A stretch of DNA of 64,000 bases. Origin: Rostratula benghalensis. Taxonomy: Eukaryota; Chordata; Aves; Charadriiformes; Rostratulidae. The stretch lies in assembly GCA_013399305.1 (NCBI GenBank), contig VXAI01000180.1, positions 1,626,567-1,690,566 on the forward strand, written 5' to 3'. Shown one piece after another: positions 1-11,264 of this stretch. Position 1 is the stretch's first letter. Each line of letters opens with the position of its first letter. The translations under genes were made by a program, and so were the position numbers. Below the pieces are notes generated by a model. The model saw only the letters and a program-made list of their open reading frames with translations, was not told where the DNA came from and made no database searches.

Positions 1-1307
1 TTGTAGCTGAGAATGTAAGGTTTATTTTTGTAACTTTGATTTTGTGTGGGCTGCTGCTTTAGTGCTTGAGGATCTCCTCTGATGGTTTGCATTTTCTTAT
101 TGCCTGCCGTACTAATACTTATCTTTCTTGATATCACAGAGATATCACACACACACACAGAGGAAAAAAAAGTTGCTTGCCTTTACTTTTTCACTAAATC
201 TTCCCCGGTGATGTATTGCATCAGGCTGCTGAGCTCACAACACCTTTGTGTTGACTTCCAGAGTGGGAGCAGTAATGAGCTTTGCTGGGGTTTCTCCAGT
301 CATTGCGGCGTGGTTGCCGCTTCCCAGACTCAAAGATGAGATTCACCAGGCAGCATAAAAAAGAAAAGAGTTATTTATGTCGACTTTATTTAAGCAAGAG
401 GCTTCATTTAAGGAAGCCTATTCATATTGTGAGGTTATTTATGCCACCTTTGGCTGTGGGCAGGCTGCTGTTGTGCAGGCAGCACGTGTTGGGGGCACGT
501 ATATCCAGCTGCACGTTGCCCTGTACATGGGTTGAAAAAGGGGCTGTTGGCAGCATCTTTTGAGAAGGGGACGTTTGCAAAGCCCAGTTTACATCTGGGG
601 AGAGTCTGCAGCCCCACGGGTGCAGACACAGCTTGCACGGTACCGGAGTGTTAGTGCCTCATATTTGTGTGCTGTGAGGGTATGGCCCTTTCTAGCTAAA
701 GCTGGGTGTGCTTTTGGTAAATTGCTGCTATTAGAGTATACTTGGAAAAAAAAGGCACAAACAACAAAACCCCCCAAAAAACTCTATGATGAACAGCCCT
801 AGCTGTTCATGCAGCCTATGTGAGCATTAATTTGACTTTCATGCCTGCCTGAGGTGGAAGCAGAGCTTGTTGTTCTCAAGAGGGTCGGTTGTGTGCTTGC
901 TGGACCTGGAGACTAGACTCGTGGGGGTTTTGTTCTTCTCATTGACTGTAGCCTTGGCAATGCCTTTCTGCAGGACCAGAGCCTTCTGACACTTACCTGT
1001 CCCTGCAAGGCTGGGATGGGAAAATAGCATGAAACAAGTGAGATCAATGGTGGGTAGGCCCCCATCGACAGCTATGAAAATAACGGGCTGGAGGTCCTTC
1101 AACAGCTGCTATGAAGGTGAATCAAGGCAAAGATAACTCTGGAACTGGGCTGTTTTCAGTACATTCTTTCTGAACATCATCAGCCAGTGTTGTCCTTCTG
1201 GTCTTAAAGGTGCATAATCATGCTGATAGGTTTCCTCCAGAGGCTGCTGTGCCGTTGAGTTGTTTCTCTTAAACAGTGCAGAGTAGAAGCTGTTGAAATT
1301 AAAGCAC
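1..1307. other. Non-coding stretch, no gene recognised
   Basis: Unique-looking AT-moderate sequence with no splice-framed open frame that I recognise. It holds a short (CA)n run near 146-159 and a few A-runs (for example around 745 and 772). Overlapping frames of 60-95 codons on both strands show no domain or motif and look like chance. It directly abuts the solo LTR that begins at 1313. Confidence 0.6.
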
Positions 1308-2063
1308 ACAGGTGTCCTGGTTTGAGGTGAAACAGAACCAATTTTCTGTTCTACGGTTTCGCTTTTTTAAACTGGGCTTCTTGTAACTGACTAAACCCTG
1401 AATTAACAGCAGGTTGTTCAGAAACTGCTCCCTCTGAGGGTGCTCAGCCCTGATCCCCCCAAGGGATGGTGCAGAGAGGCCCTGGCTTCTCCTTCTTGCT
1501 GGAACAGCCAAGGGCAGGGAATGGCAGGATTTGCCCCCTTGGAGGGGGAGAAGCGGAAAAGCCTCCAGGGGTCACCCCTGTGGGGAGGAGGGGACAGGAC
1601 AGGGGACCCCAAGCTGACCCCCAGGGGATTCCATCCCATCTGCCCCATGCTCAGGAGAAAAGCTGGGGGATCAAAGGGTCAACTCTCTTTCCTTTGATGG
1701 CCGAGGAGGACCCTGTCTGTTCGTCTGCCTTTGACCCTGATCCCAGCATTCCTGACTCCAGAGCTGGAATCCAGCTCCTGTCGGTCACCCAGTCCAGTCT
1801 GGGACTTTTCCCAGTGCCTGCTGGTGACGTGATCATCATACTGGGGGCTTGATATGGTTTCTTATATTTTGGTATTTTCTTCCTTTTTTTTTTTTTTGTT
1901 TGTTTTAATTTTAGTATTAATACTTCATTAAAGTAGTTTAGTTCCTTCTTAACTCATAAATCTCCTTACCCTCTTCCCCTCCTTTCTTTTTTTGAGGGGG
2001 GGTGGAGGAAAGGCCACCTATCAGTCTGGTTTTGGTAATTTTGGCTGAAACCACGACAACAGG
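1308..2063. repeat. Target site duplication ACAGG flanking the solo LTR
   Basis: ACAGG at 1308-1312 is repeated at 2059-2063, immediately outside the TG and CA ends of the LTR. This is direct evidence of integrase-mediated insertion and shows that both outer edges are intact. Confidence 0.85.
1313..2058 (+). mobile_element. Solo LTR of an avian endogenous retrovirus (ERVL-like)
   Basis: The element starts TGTCCTGGTTT and ends AAACCACGACA; these termini are inverted repeats of each other at 10 of 11 positions. It is flanked by a perfect 5-bp target duplication, ACAGG, at 1308-1312 and 2059-2063, so the boundaries are fixed to the base. Orientation follows from an ATTAAA polyadenylation signal at 1927-1932. 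Upstream lie a kappaB-like palindrome at 1801-1812, a CRE-like TGACGTGA at 1825-1832 and a TATA-like stretch near 1862-1870, which is a plausible U3-to-R layout. There is no internal viral sequence and no second LTR, so this is the product of LTR-LTR recombination. The middle (about 1420-1850) is GC-rich. The 5-bp duplication favours ERVL over ERVK (6 bp), but the family assignment is inference; it carries no coding sequence. Confidence 0.85.
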
Positions 2064-3974
2064 TAGAAAAACTCTCCTGAATAAAAAATCCTGTTTCTTT
2101 TTCCAGAACGCCTAGGCAAGTACATAGAGGGTTTTTAGAAATCCAGAGATGTTTGCTGACATCAGCCATCGTGCCAGTCTGAAGGGCCTGTTGGATAAAA
2201 CCCAGAGCCCCTGCTGCAGGTCTCAGACTACTGATGTCTTCCCCATTAGCAAAGAAGGGAGCATGAGTTTTGTGTGAACAGATTTAATCTTCCTGTGCAG
2301 CAGATGTGTTGACACATGGGCTTGTACAGTCAAAGGGGGTAAATAATCTCCTGTTAAAGTAGTTCCTAAGTACCTATTGATGTAATTAACGTTATGAAGG
2401 AAAAAAAAAAAAAAAAAAAAGAAGTCATGCATCATGGTGACCTGTGACAGCATCAGATTTAGTTCAGATACCTGAAACAGATGAATTTTACCTTTACTGT
2501 ACCCCTTCTGTTCTTCTTTGGTTTCGTTGAAAGCAGAAAAGGAAAAGAAATCAGTGCTTCCCTTGATGGAGCAGAGATTTAATCTGTGTCTTCCAGAAGG
2601 AAAAAAAAAAACCCCCCTCAACACTGTAATGAGTACGATGGAGGGGAGCCACGCGTGTGCGTAGGAGAGGCAGGACCGAAGATGTTCACGGCATGATCTG
2701 TTCCAACAGTGTTCGTAGTACGATGTGCGTTCCTTGGTTCCCATCCAGCAGAGACCAGAGCGTTAAAGGCAAGTCTCAGACTGTTTGGATTGCAGGGAAA
2801 TCCAGCTCCCTGTTGCTTCTTGGGCGGTCCTTGCAAAGCAGGAGTTGGGAGAAGTGGCTAAAGGTAGAAGAACGTTGCAGGTAAAATGCTGTGGCAAATG
2901 GAGGTCGTCCTGTCCTGGCCACGTGTGCTCCAAACCGAATGAGAGAAGGAGAAAAACTGAATTTAAGATGGCAGGGCTGACATTTCTCTCAGCACGTTGC
3001 AAAAGGGGGTGTGATATGAAATGATGATGGGCGTTTGAACCCAGCAGGCAGAGGAGGGAGGAAAGGAAATCCTAGCCCCAGCCCCAGGATGTGATAGATG
3101 TGGTGGGTAGCGCTCATCTAGGGCTGTAAAACTCTCCGTGGCCTTGGCAGTTGTGTGCTTCAGGGCGCTGCGGAAGGAAGCTGGAATTCAATGATGTGTA
3201 CTGGGAAACCTTTTTCTGTCCACTGTCGGGGTTTACTATAATTGATTGGAAATTCTTCAGTGCCCTCTCATGCTATACGACTGCTGAACGGCACGACGTA
3301 AAGATTGTGTATTTTAAGAGTGTTTTTTAACGTCATAGCTTACAAAGGCAAACTCACCAGCAGGGCACAGGACGCTGCCTCCAAACCTAAACATCACTTG
3401 GAGGTTGTTGGTCAGAGAGGGCTCTGCTGTTTCCAGTGTCAAGGTTAGAAATCATTTTCTTTTTCTTTGCTGTGCACGTGTGTCAAAATCGATCCAGCTT
3501 CAGATCTATTCACTGTGACAGAATAATCTTCCTCGAAGCAACCCAGTTTCTCCTTCATCCTTTTTTTTACAGCAGGTTTCTTATGCGTGGTGTCGGTGGC
3601 TTTCTTCTTTTTGTTTGTGGTATTTCGGTTTTTTGGCTTTTTAATAATTGTTGATGTTGATTTTTAAGATGGGGATATTTTAGTTTCGCATTAAACATGA
3701 AGTGGTTCCAGATCTTCGTGGAGTTACCACTGGAGGTGGAAATGGAGCCTGCAGTCACGTTGTCCAGACTGCAAAGTCTCCTTTCACCATTCAGGCTGCG
3801 TGTAATCATTTAGCAATAGGAAAACTGAGAAATACTCATGTCAGTTCCTGTAGCCAATTTCGGGATTGTTATCTGTGGGCTGTCCCTGGCTTAGCTGAAG
3901 AACTTCAGTTTTCAGAGTAGATGAAGTATTGCAGATTCAACGCCCCTAGACAGTCATCATCCAGCCTGCCGTTG
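2064..3974. other. Non-coding stretch, no gene recognised
   Basis: Contains a 20-base A run at 2401-2420 and shorter A runs near 2599. No CR1, tRNA or recognisable exon is seen. The frame on the minus strand across 2223-2744 translates the A run into polyphenylalanine and has no recognisable domain. Confidence 0.55.
2401..2420. repeat. Poly(A) homopolymer, 20 bases
   Basis: Uninterrupted A run. No retroposed sequence with matching polarity is visible immediately upstream, so it is not clearly the tail of a processed copy. Confidence 0.9.
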
Positions 3975-4421
3975 CCTGAGGATGGCTACAAAGATGCTCA
4001 GGGGGCTGGAGCACCTCTGCTGTGAGGACAGGCTGAGAGAGCTGGGGTTGTTCAGCCTGGAGAAGAGAAGGCTCTGGGGAGACCTTAGAGCCCCTTCCAG
4101 TACCTGAAGGGGGCTACAGGAGAGATGGGGAGGGACTCTGTCAGGAAGTGGAGTGACAGGACAAGGGGTAATGGCTTTAAATTGCAAGAGGGGAGATTCA
4201 GATGAGATTTCAGGAAGAAATTCTCTGCTGTGAGGGTGGTGAGAGCCTGGAAGAGGTTGCCCAGAGAAGCTGTGGCTGCCCCATCCCTGGAGGGGTTCAA
4301 GGCCAGGCTGGATGGGGCTTGGAGGGAGCTGGTGTGGTGGGAGGTGTCCCTGCCCAGGACAGGGGGGTTGGAACTCCATGATCTTGAAGGTCCCTTCCAA
4401 CTCTAACCATCCTATGATTGT
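3975..4421 (+). mobile_element. CR1 LINE, 3' fragment
   Basis: A 5'-truncated copy of the CR1 3' region. From about 3985 it reads through the conserved block that gives the 'leader' of most CR1s here (ggctgaga gagctgggg), then the GGTGTCCCTGCCCAGG block, and ends with the canonical CTTCCAACTCTAACCATCC and one octamer 'tatgattg'. It retains only the last ORF2 codons and the 3' UTR, and has no reading frame of its own. Long antisense frames across it are CR1 shadows. Confidence 0.92.
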
Positions 4422-6429
4422 ATCAATATTGAACAGGCTTGGATGGTGGAAATGAAATTGATCCGTGCTCTGCAGGATGAAAGGTTCTGTGTTTTTCTAA
4501 CTCATACAGACCTTCCCGGGTGCTACGGTGGCAGATCACCTCTGAAGGTCATGTCTAATCTGATTTGCAAAGCTGTGCCTCCTGACAGTGTTTTCAGCAG
4601 CTTACATATCGCTGGGTGTTCCTAGTCTGATAAGCTCGGTGGTTTGTGGTAAGGCTGTCTGAAGTGGCAGAAAGAATAGATACCCCTTTGTGCTGTGGCC
4701 CAGCATTTTCATTTTAATTTGGGCTAGGTGTTGCTGTCTAAAAGCCTCTCTCAGATGCATTAATATTTAAAAAACAACCAACCAACCAACCAACTAAAAC
4801 CTGATTCTTTGAAATAAAGCATAGATGGCTCCTGGTAAAGGAGGCATAATGTTTTCTGATCTGAGGATTTGCGGGAAACCGCACTAAATGTGAAATGTGG
4901 CTTTGAAAGTTTTGGAAATACTTGTTTGTGTTTTAGGTATCTACAGTCCTAATTGCCACTTGAACACAGTTTACAAAGGAAATTTGTATTTCCTTTGTAT
5001 TTATTCCAGGTATTCTTGGAATAAAGGTACAGGACTAGCTGTTCCCGGTGGAAATGAGCAAATGGACTTTTGAAAGGGCTGGAAAGTTTACCGAGAGCTG
5101 GCAGATAATTTATGGCCTTGGAAAAGCAGTCACTGGGAGCCAACCTGCAAGTCCCTGACTTGGAAAGTGTTAGTAGGTGAACCCTCTTTCCCGTGTATAG
5201 GTATAGAGGCTGAAAAAAAACCCCAAAAAACGAGTAAAAGCCACGATCTGGAAGGATGAGTAAGCATTATATCACCGTCGATTGTTCCTCAGCTCCCACA
5301 CACAAACAGGTCTTGGCCCGTGACAGCGCACTGCCGAGAGCTGCTGTCAGGTTGGCAAGTAATAGCTGTGGTGTGAAGCCTTCCTGGAAATCTTTGATCC
5401 TTTTCGGTTGAACAACATCATTTTATCCCACTGTCTTAGAAGATTTTTTCATAAACCTCATTTATTATGTCGCTCTGAAATTGCCTCGATTTTCCTAGCC
5501 TTGAATCCTTGATCTCCCTTAAAGCTTTCTTAGGTGTTTGTGCCCTGTCCCGCTTTAGAGCGAGGAGAATTTCTTAAGTCTGTTTATTCTTGTGCCACGA
5601 CCTTGGAAGGAAAAGAAGTGCAATTTACAGGGGAGATTAAGAAGGAAAGAGGGTGACAAAGGGTGAGGTTTCCTCACATTAAATCTAACAGCTTGCTGCC
5701 GTCAGAAAGCAGAGATCTTTGTGGCTTCTGTTCCTTTCCTGTGGCAGGTAAAGACCGTGAAATGGGTCTTTGGAGTTGTTGACTGGTTGCCCTGATCTGG
5801 GACACGGTCTCTTCCTTTTCAGTGGGTGAAATGCAGGCAAAGAGTTTGGGAAGCTGGGCCCAGGGAAGGTTTCTCCAGATGCTTCAGAGCTGCAGTTGAT
5901 AATCATTACCTTTGCTCGCAACAGTGCGTTAACAAAGGACAGCCCTAATGAAGAGTTTTGGACTCTGTGTATCATACAACAAATAACCCCAATTTATTTG
6001 ATTAGGAAGCTTACCAGTTTAATATTGACTTAAACCCCCCACATTTCAGTATGGAGACCCACTAGGAATGTGATAGTTGTTTTTCATCATCCAGCAGCCT
6101 TTCATGTATTTATTTATGGCTGGCATGACTATTTTAAGCTGTACATATTGACCATATTTCAAGTCCATAAGATATGATGATAACAGCTGGTGAAATCAAC
6201 GTTGGAACTGCTGACCTGCTGCATCATCCACGCACAAATGATGGGGTGTCCTCCACAACCTCAGACTACTCTCTCTTCCCCAGTGGGAATTAGGTGGAAG
6301 GGAGTGCTAATAGAGGGATGGAACTGTCTAGAGTGCTTTTTACCCTCTACACCAAGTCCTGTCAGCAAATCTAGGTGTTTTGATGAGTCCCACCTCCAAC
6401 TAAAGTGCATGTTGAACATTTTCACTTTT
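4422..6429. other. Non-coding stretch with small simple repeats
   Basis: Holds an (AACC)n-type run at 4775-4793 and short A runs near 5213. The AT-rich part around 6050-6190 has a textured, low-repeat composition that could be a conserved non-coding element, but this cannot be judged without alignment. No gene recognised. Confidence 0.5.
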
Positions 6430-7209
6430 GAGGTTCATGAAGGCCAAGGGCTGGGTCCTGCATTTTGGTCACCCCAGCCCCCTGCAGCGCTCCAGGCCTG
6501 GGGCAGAGTGGCTGGAGCTGCCTGGCAGAAAAGGACCTGGGGGTGTTGGTGGCCTGTGGGCTGAACAGGAGCCAGCAGTGTGCCCAGGTGGCCAAGAAGG
6601 CCACCAGCATCCTGGCCTGCATCAAGGTGGTGAGTAGGATTCAGGAGGGGATCGTCCCCCTGTTGTGGGCACTGGTGAGGTCCCACCTCGAAGGGCTGTG
6701 TCCCGTTTTGGGCCTTTCCCACAAAAAGGACATTGAGGAGCTGGAGTGAATCCAGAGGAGAGCCACCAAGCTGGGGAGGGGTCTGGAGAACAAGTCCTGT
6801 GAGGAGAGGCTGAGGGAACTGGGCATGTTCAGTTTGGAGAAGAGGAGGCTGAGGGGAGACCTCCTTGCCCTCTCCAACTCCCTGACAGGAGGGTGTAGAG
6901 AGGTGGGTGGTGGCCTCTTCTCCCAAGGGAATCAGGACAGGAGCAGAGGAAATGGTCTGAAGTTGGGGCAGGGGAGGTTCAGATGAGATCTGAGGCAGAA
7001 TGACTTGACTGGGAGAGTGGTCAGGCCCTGGAAGAGCCTGCCCAGGGAGGTGGTGGAGTCCCCATCCCTGGGGGTATTTCAGAAAGGTGTAGATGTGGCA
7101 CTTGAGGGCATGCTCTGGTGGCTGAGATTGTAGGGGTTCTTTTTGTGTGTGTGTGTGGTTGGACTCGATGATCTCAGAGGTCCTCTCCAACCATGAAGAT
7201 TCTGTGATT
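6430..7209 (+). mobile_element. CR1 LINE, about 780 bp, subfamily with internal GT run
   Basis: Begins in the terminal codons of ORF2 (a frame related to '[10 protein letters not shown]' is degraded here) and runs to the 3' end 'agattctgtgattg'. It shows the subfamily signature of a (GT)n run just before 'ggttggactcgatgatctc'. The same signature occurs at 27187, 48742 and 62583. It is a 5'-truncated dead copy. The 306-codon minus-strand frame covering it is the antisense of CR1, not a gene. Confidence 0.93.
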
Positions 7210-7839
7210 GCCACAGCTGAATGTTTCAGAACTAAAAGAGAGACCCCAAGATCCTGCACGCTCAGGGTAGCGATTGCAGTGATGGTGCTGCAGGAAGTAG
7301 GAGGTGGCACCGCTCTAGAGGAAAAGGGAAATCTGGAGGAAGTACAGCATTGCAAGAAGTGAATCCTCGTGGCATCCTGAGCTACTAAAAAATACTGTTC
7401 TCGTAAGTGCTTGGTTCTCTGTCAAAAATGATAATTGAGTGATAGGTGCCCTGAAAGGCCTGATCTCCTGGTTTAACTCTCTGTTCTTGGCCTTGCTCTT
7501 GGGCGCTAGACCAGTGGGCTTCATGGACCTTCCTGGACTCTAGATCTAGGCCCACAGAAGGCTGGTAGAAGACACTTAACTATGAGTGGCCTTTTATACA
7601 AAGAGATGTGGGAAACTACCTGCCAGACTCTGTCACGATGCGTTTTAAAATGCCACTATTTACAGTGACTAATGCAGTGGATATCTGATATTACAGCAAT
7701 ACAGGATTACAGGTTTGGTTTTTTTTCAGAGGGGCCTTCATTTTTTATTCTTCTTTTAGTTAAATGAAAGTAAGTATTGATGAAAAAGGTACGTGTCCTC
7801 CTCTTTTTCCATCTGAAATTCTTCTCTAACACCATTATA

Positions 7840-7890
7840 ATCACAGAATTTATGGGGCTGGAAGGCACCTCAGTGTCTCATAGTCCGTCT
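7840..7890 (-). mobile_element. Possible old CR1 3' end, remnant
   Basis: 'aatcacagaatttatggggctggaaggcacctcag' resembles the reverse-complement of a CR1 3' terminus (aatcacagaat...ttggaagggacctc) with several mismatches, followed by a diverged 'catagtcc'. Short and degraded, so only a tentative call. Confidence 0.45.
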
Positions 7891-8688
7891 GGGCTTACCT
7901 CTGTGATCATAAATGGATGGATTGAGGTATCCTCCCCATTCTGCAGTTTCAGTAGCAGAAGCGTGGAGGGGATGGAAGGCTTTTTCAGGGGTCCCAGAGA
8001 AAGTCTGAGGAGCAGCCAGAAATGACCCCAAACTGCCAAGACCCTTTGCTTTCTTTCCTCTTCTGACCTAGTCATCTCTCCTTCCTTGTCCTCTCAGAGG
8101 GTGGTACAGAGTTTTATACCCATGGAGATCAACCCTCTTGTGCATGAACTTTTCCTGGTGGCACGTTTCATCAGGCTCTGGCCAGAATAGAGCTTGTGTA
8201 GAAGTAGTTGCTCAAAGACTCAGCCGCCAGATAGAATTTTTGTAAGCCCGCTGGAGAAACAGGAGATCGTTTGGGAAATTCCATAACAGCTGTGTTCATA
8301 TTTTGACCCAATTTTGGGCAGTTTATGGAACTGGAAAGTGAAATGTGGCATTTTGATGGCCCCTACAGCGGTCTTGTCTTGTGCTGGCCCATTACTCAAA
8401 CTTGGAAATAGGAGTAATGTGTGTTACTGGGGTGGACTGGGAGGGGGGGGTTACCTCCCTAGCGAATGCATGCGTTTATAAGGGAATGCTTCTTGTGTGT
8501 ACATGCACATACTTCTTGTTCTCCTGCGTGCACCTAAGGAGGTGTGTTTGCACAGGGAGAAAGTCAACGTGTGCTCAGCTCTGCCTGCGTGTACTTTCCC
8601 AGCGCGTGTGAAAAGGGAAAGCAAACTCGCAATCAAATAAGCGGTGAGAGCAGAGAAAAGAAGGAGAAGAGACGGGGGGGGGAAAGGG

Positions 8689-8706
8689 AAAAAAAAAAAA
8701 AAAAAA
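8689..8706. repeat. Poly(A) run
   Basis: About 18 uninterrupted A bases on the plus strand, about 100 bp before the GC-rich region starts. Preceded by a G-rich purine run. Confidence 0.85.
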
Positions 8707-9270
8707 CAGGGAAAAAGATGAGATTGCCGTTGTTGATTATGAGCCTGGCAGCAGATGTGCTGCACAAATCCAACCCCGCTGCATCCAGGCTGTTTCCATG
8801 GCGATGGAGCGAGTAATTGTGGAGCTCCGGCGCGCTCCCCCGTGGCCCCCCGAGAGGTGCCCGGGTCTCCACCGGGGCTGCAGCCTCGGGCCTTGGGAAA
8901 ATAAACCTCTCGTCACCGGGAGCCCCAGAGATGGGGGTCTCGGATGTATGTGGGGGTTTGGTTTGGGGTTTGGTCTGGGTTTTTTTGTTTTTTTTTTCTT
9001 CCCCCTACAGCCTGCCGGTGGGATGCGAAGGGGAGCGTCGCTCTTCCTGGGAAAGATGGTCTCCCAAGATGCTAAATAAATGGGCAGGAGCGGTTTGGGG
9101 GTTTTTTTTTCTTTTTTTTTTTTTTTTCCTCCCCAAAACGGCAGCGGGCTGCCATTGGCTGCCGCCGCCCGCCCGTGCCAATGGGAGCCCGACGGGCCAT
9201 CGGGCACCCGCAACATAAGCCAAGCTACACGCTGGCCCCCGGCGGGCAAGGGGAGCAGGCAAAGGTGTGC

Positions 9271-9317
9271 GAAGGAGGAAGAGGAGAAGGAGGAGGAGGA
9301 GGAGGAGGAGGAGGAGG
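9271..9317. repeat. GGA/GGAA purine run inside the CpG island
   Basis: An essentially pure purine tract with about ten GGA units, continuing into GGGTTCGGGGG and a further G-rich stretch near 9325-9350. On paper it can form G-quadruplex or H-DNA structures. It lies about 190 bp before the candidate start codon, so it would sit in the 5' untranslated region or core promoter. Confidence 0.85.
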
Positions 9318-9502
9318 GTTCGGGGGAAGGCAGGGTGGGGGGGGTGGGTTTGTTCCTCTCACATGGCTACGCCGATGACGGATCTCGTTAGAGAGCTTCG
9401 TCGGAGACCATCTGCCGCCCGCGCGCATTGTGCCTTCCGCAAAAAGCAGCATTAAGTCATCGGCTCGCTGTCGTGTGGGAGGCAGATTTGTCACCGGGAA
9501 CG

Positions 9503-9521
9503 ATGGAGCTACGGGATCTCT
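9503..9521 (+). other. Candidate short coding first exon, MELRDL then splice donor
   Basis: An ATG at 9503 with A at -3 and G at +4 opens a frame reading MELRDL plus one base. It is followed by the consensus donor GTAAGT at 9522-9527, implying a phase-1 intron. Exon length and CpG-island placement fit a first exon, but six residues are too few to identify a product. The frame can also be read on through the donor for about 50 codons without recognisable motifs. It could be chance; RNA evidence is not available here. Confidence 0.28.
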
Positions 9522-9530
9522 GTAAGTCCG

Positions 9531-11165
9531 ATGCGTGTGCTTTATCCTGCTGTTTCAGCCCGGGCACAGGTCAAGAAACGGTGTTGAGGGCTGGGAAAAG
9601 CAAAATTAACAGCAACTGCAAACAGCAGGAAGGATTTCTGTTTCGCATGTAGCAGGAGGTGTTCATCCTAATGATTTCAGGCATGGGGCAAACTAGTTAG
9701 CTGTTTGCATTGCCTGGGTTGGTTGTTGAGCCTAATTGAGATGAGTCTGTGGAAGGATGCTCTGTTTTCTGAGATATTTCGGAAGACCTCTGTGTTTTAA
9801 AAAGGCAGGTGAAACCACACGGAGCAGAATATCGGAGGCACAGAAGTCTGGGGTGGCCCCGTGTAGTCACCACTATTTGCGGTGTCAGTACAATAACACC
9901 AGGCACGTTATTACAGTGGGTTGTAAAACAGCAGTTCAGGTACTGAGCCAAGAAAACATGATTTGCTTCTTTCCCATCCCCGTGCTCGGCACAGGGAATC
10001 ATTGCTTTTCCTGTCCTTTATGTTCGGTTTTTGGATTTTTTGGTTGTGAGGTTTTTTTTTCTCCTTTGGAGGAGGCTGGTGGTGGAGGGGGGGAAGGATG
10101 TAATTCAAAAGCATTCTTGTTTGTTGATGAAACAGGTGAGAGCGTGGTAAGCGTGGAGAGTTTCCTTTTTCACCATTGAGGGGCATGAGTTAGAAGTTGA
10201 TTCCTTTGCCTCTCAGGACTCTGCTTTTGATTCTATAATAAAGCAGAAATGGTATATTTAGAAGTAGGGGGAGGGGAAAGGTGCAAATCTGTCCCACTGT
10301 AACCCCTCTGGGGTTACTTGAGTTACACCAGCCATGGATTTGCCTCAGCACAGGTTGTATTTTATCAGGTATTTGCCGTTAGACGGGGAGCTTTGCTGCC
10401 TGGAGCTCGGGGAGGACTCTCTGCTTAACCCTCTCGGAGGCTGTAGTCATGTTTACCCAGTTTGGGAAAATTCATAGGAGAGAGGGCAGAAATAGGAATA
10501 AAAAGATATAGGAAAAAAAAAAACAAAACCACCTCAACTTTCTGTACCAATACTCTGCATCTGAGCTAGTCATATGTATCAGGAATTTTAGAGCAACCCA
10601 AGCAGGGGCAAACATCCAGTGATGCTGCCGGCTTTTCAGGGATCCATTTTCGGTGCCTTGCATTGGTTTGAGAATTAAACACCCGTCTGCCTTTCCCAGC
10701 ACTGGGAGCTGCTGGGAAGTCGCGTTGCTGCCTGGGGATCTCAGGCTGGGGGTGTGAATTTTTGGGTAGGGTGTAGCTGGTCACCTCGGCTTTTGAGAGG
10801 CCACCTCGCGAGTTGTGGCAGGAAGGTGCGTCCCTTTGGTTCAGGGAATCACTGTCACCTCAGATGTTAGTACCGGAAAGAATTGTCAGCGTTTGCAAGA
10901 TGGGTTTGATCAAAATAAATCAGAAAGGTGCGGGTCACAGAATTCAGTGCGTTAATACAGTGAGAGTGTCTGCTGGGGAAGGCTGTGGCAAGCTCCTCCG
11001 TGCACTTTTGAGGGTTCAACCTGATGTATCCCTAATGCAGGAGGACCCCTCAGTAAGTAAGAATCTTTGCCTTTTCTGTAGACATGGATGTAAGTCACTT
11101 TTCTGTGTTTCCCAGGGGTGTTTGGGTCACCTTTTTGTTGAAATGATTTTTCATTTTCATTTCTT
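9531..11165. other. Non-coding stretch downstream of the CpG island
   Basis: Would be intron 1 if the candidate exon is real. No second exon recognised. It holds G- and T-rich low-complexity near 10025-10095 and an A run at about 10513. Confidence 0.5.
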
Positions 11166-11264
11166 TGAGGGACCTGGTGTGGTGGGAGGTGTCCCTGCCC
11201 AGGGCAGGGGGGTTGGAACTGGATGATCTTGAAGGTCCCTTCCAACTCTAACCCTTCTATGATG
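11166..11264 (+). mobile_element. CR1 LINE, about 100-bp 3' tail
   Basis: Severely 5'-truncated CR1: starts at the GGACCTGGTGTGGTGGGAGG block and keeps the terminal CTTGAAGGTCCCTTCCAAC and 'tctatgatg'. Very similar to the end of the 4-kb and 29-kb copies, so the same subfamily. Confidence 0.92.

Larger units (their letters stand above)
7210..8800. other. Non-coding stretch upstream of the CpG island
   Basis: No gene recognised. A short G run is present near 8440-8450 and an 18-base A run at 8689-8706. Words of the form 'gtgtgtacatgcacat' near 8490-8560 give weak alternating purine-pyrimidine character. Confidence 0.5.
8805..9530 (+). promoter_or_regulatory. CpG island, candidate promoter and 5' exon of an unidentified gene
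   Basis: CpG dinucleotides and GC are strongly enriched relative to the flanks, interrupted by T-runs near 8978-8998 and 9102-9127. Proximal-promoter motifs cluster: an inverted CCAAT box at 9154-9158 (ATTGG), a GC box CCGCCC at 9165-9170 and a direct CCAAT box at 9178-9182. No convincing TATA box is seen. Downstream are a GGA run (9271-9317) and an ATG at 9503 in a strong Kozak context (A at -3, G at +4). A perfect GTAAGT donor follows at 9522. This architecture is typical of a TATA-less vertebrate promoter with a short coding first exon reading to the right. Gene identity is unknown; direction is inferred from the ATG and donor only. Confidence 0.6.

Noticed and set aside
6435..7355. 306-codon open frame on the minus strand
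   Set aside because: It is the antisense of a CR1 copy. Highly similar antisense frames recur at most other CR1s in the window, so the similarity reflects the repeat and not a gene family.
8737..9494. Overlapping frames of 80-170 codons on both strands in the CpG island
   Set aside because: GC-rich DNA lacks stop codons by chance. The frames include poly-Lys, poly-Pro and poly-Gly from A/T runs and the GGA run, with no domain. Only the ATG at 9503 with its splice donor was kept as a candidate.
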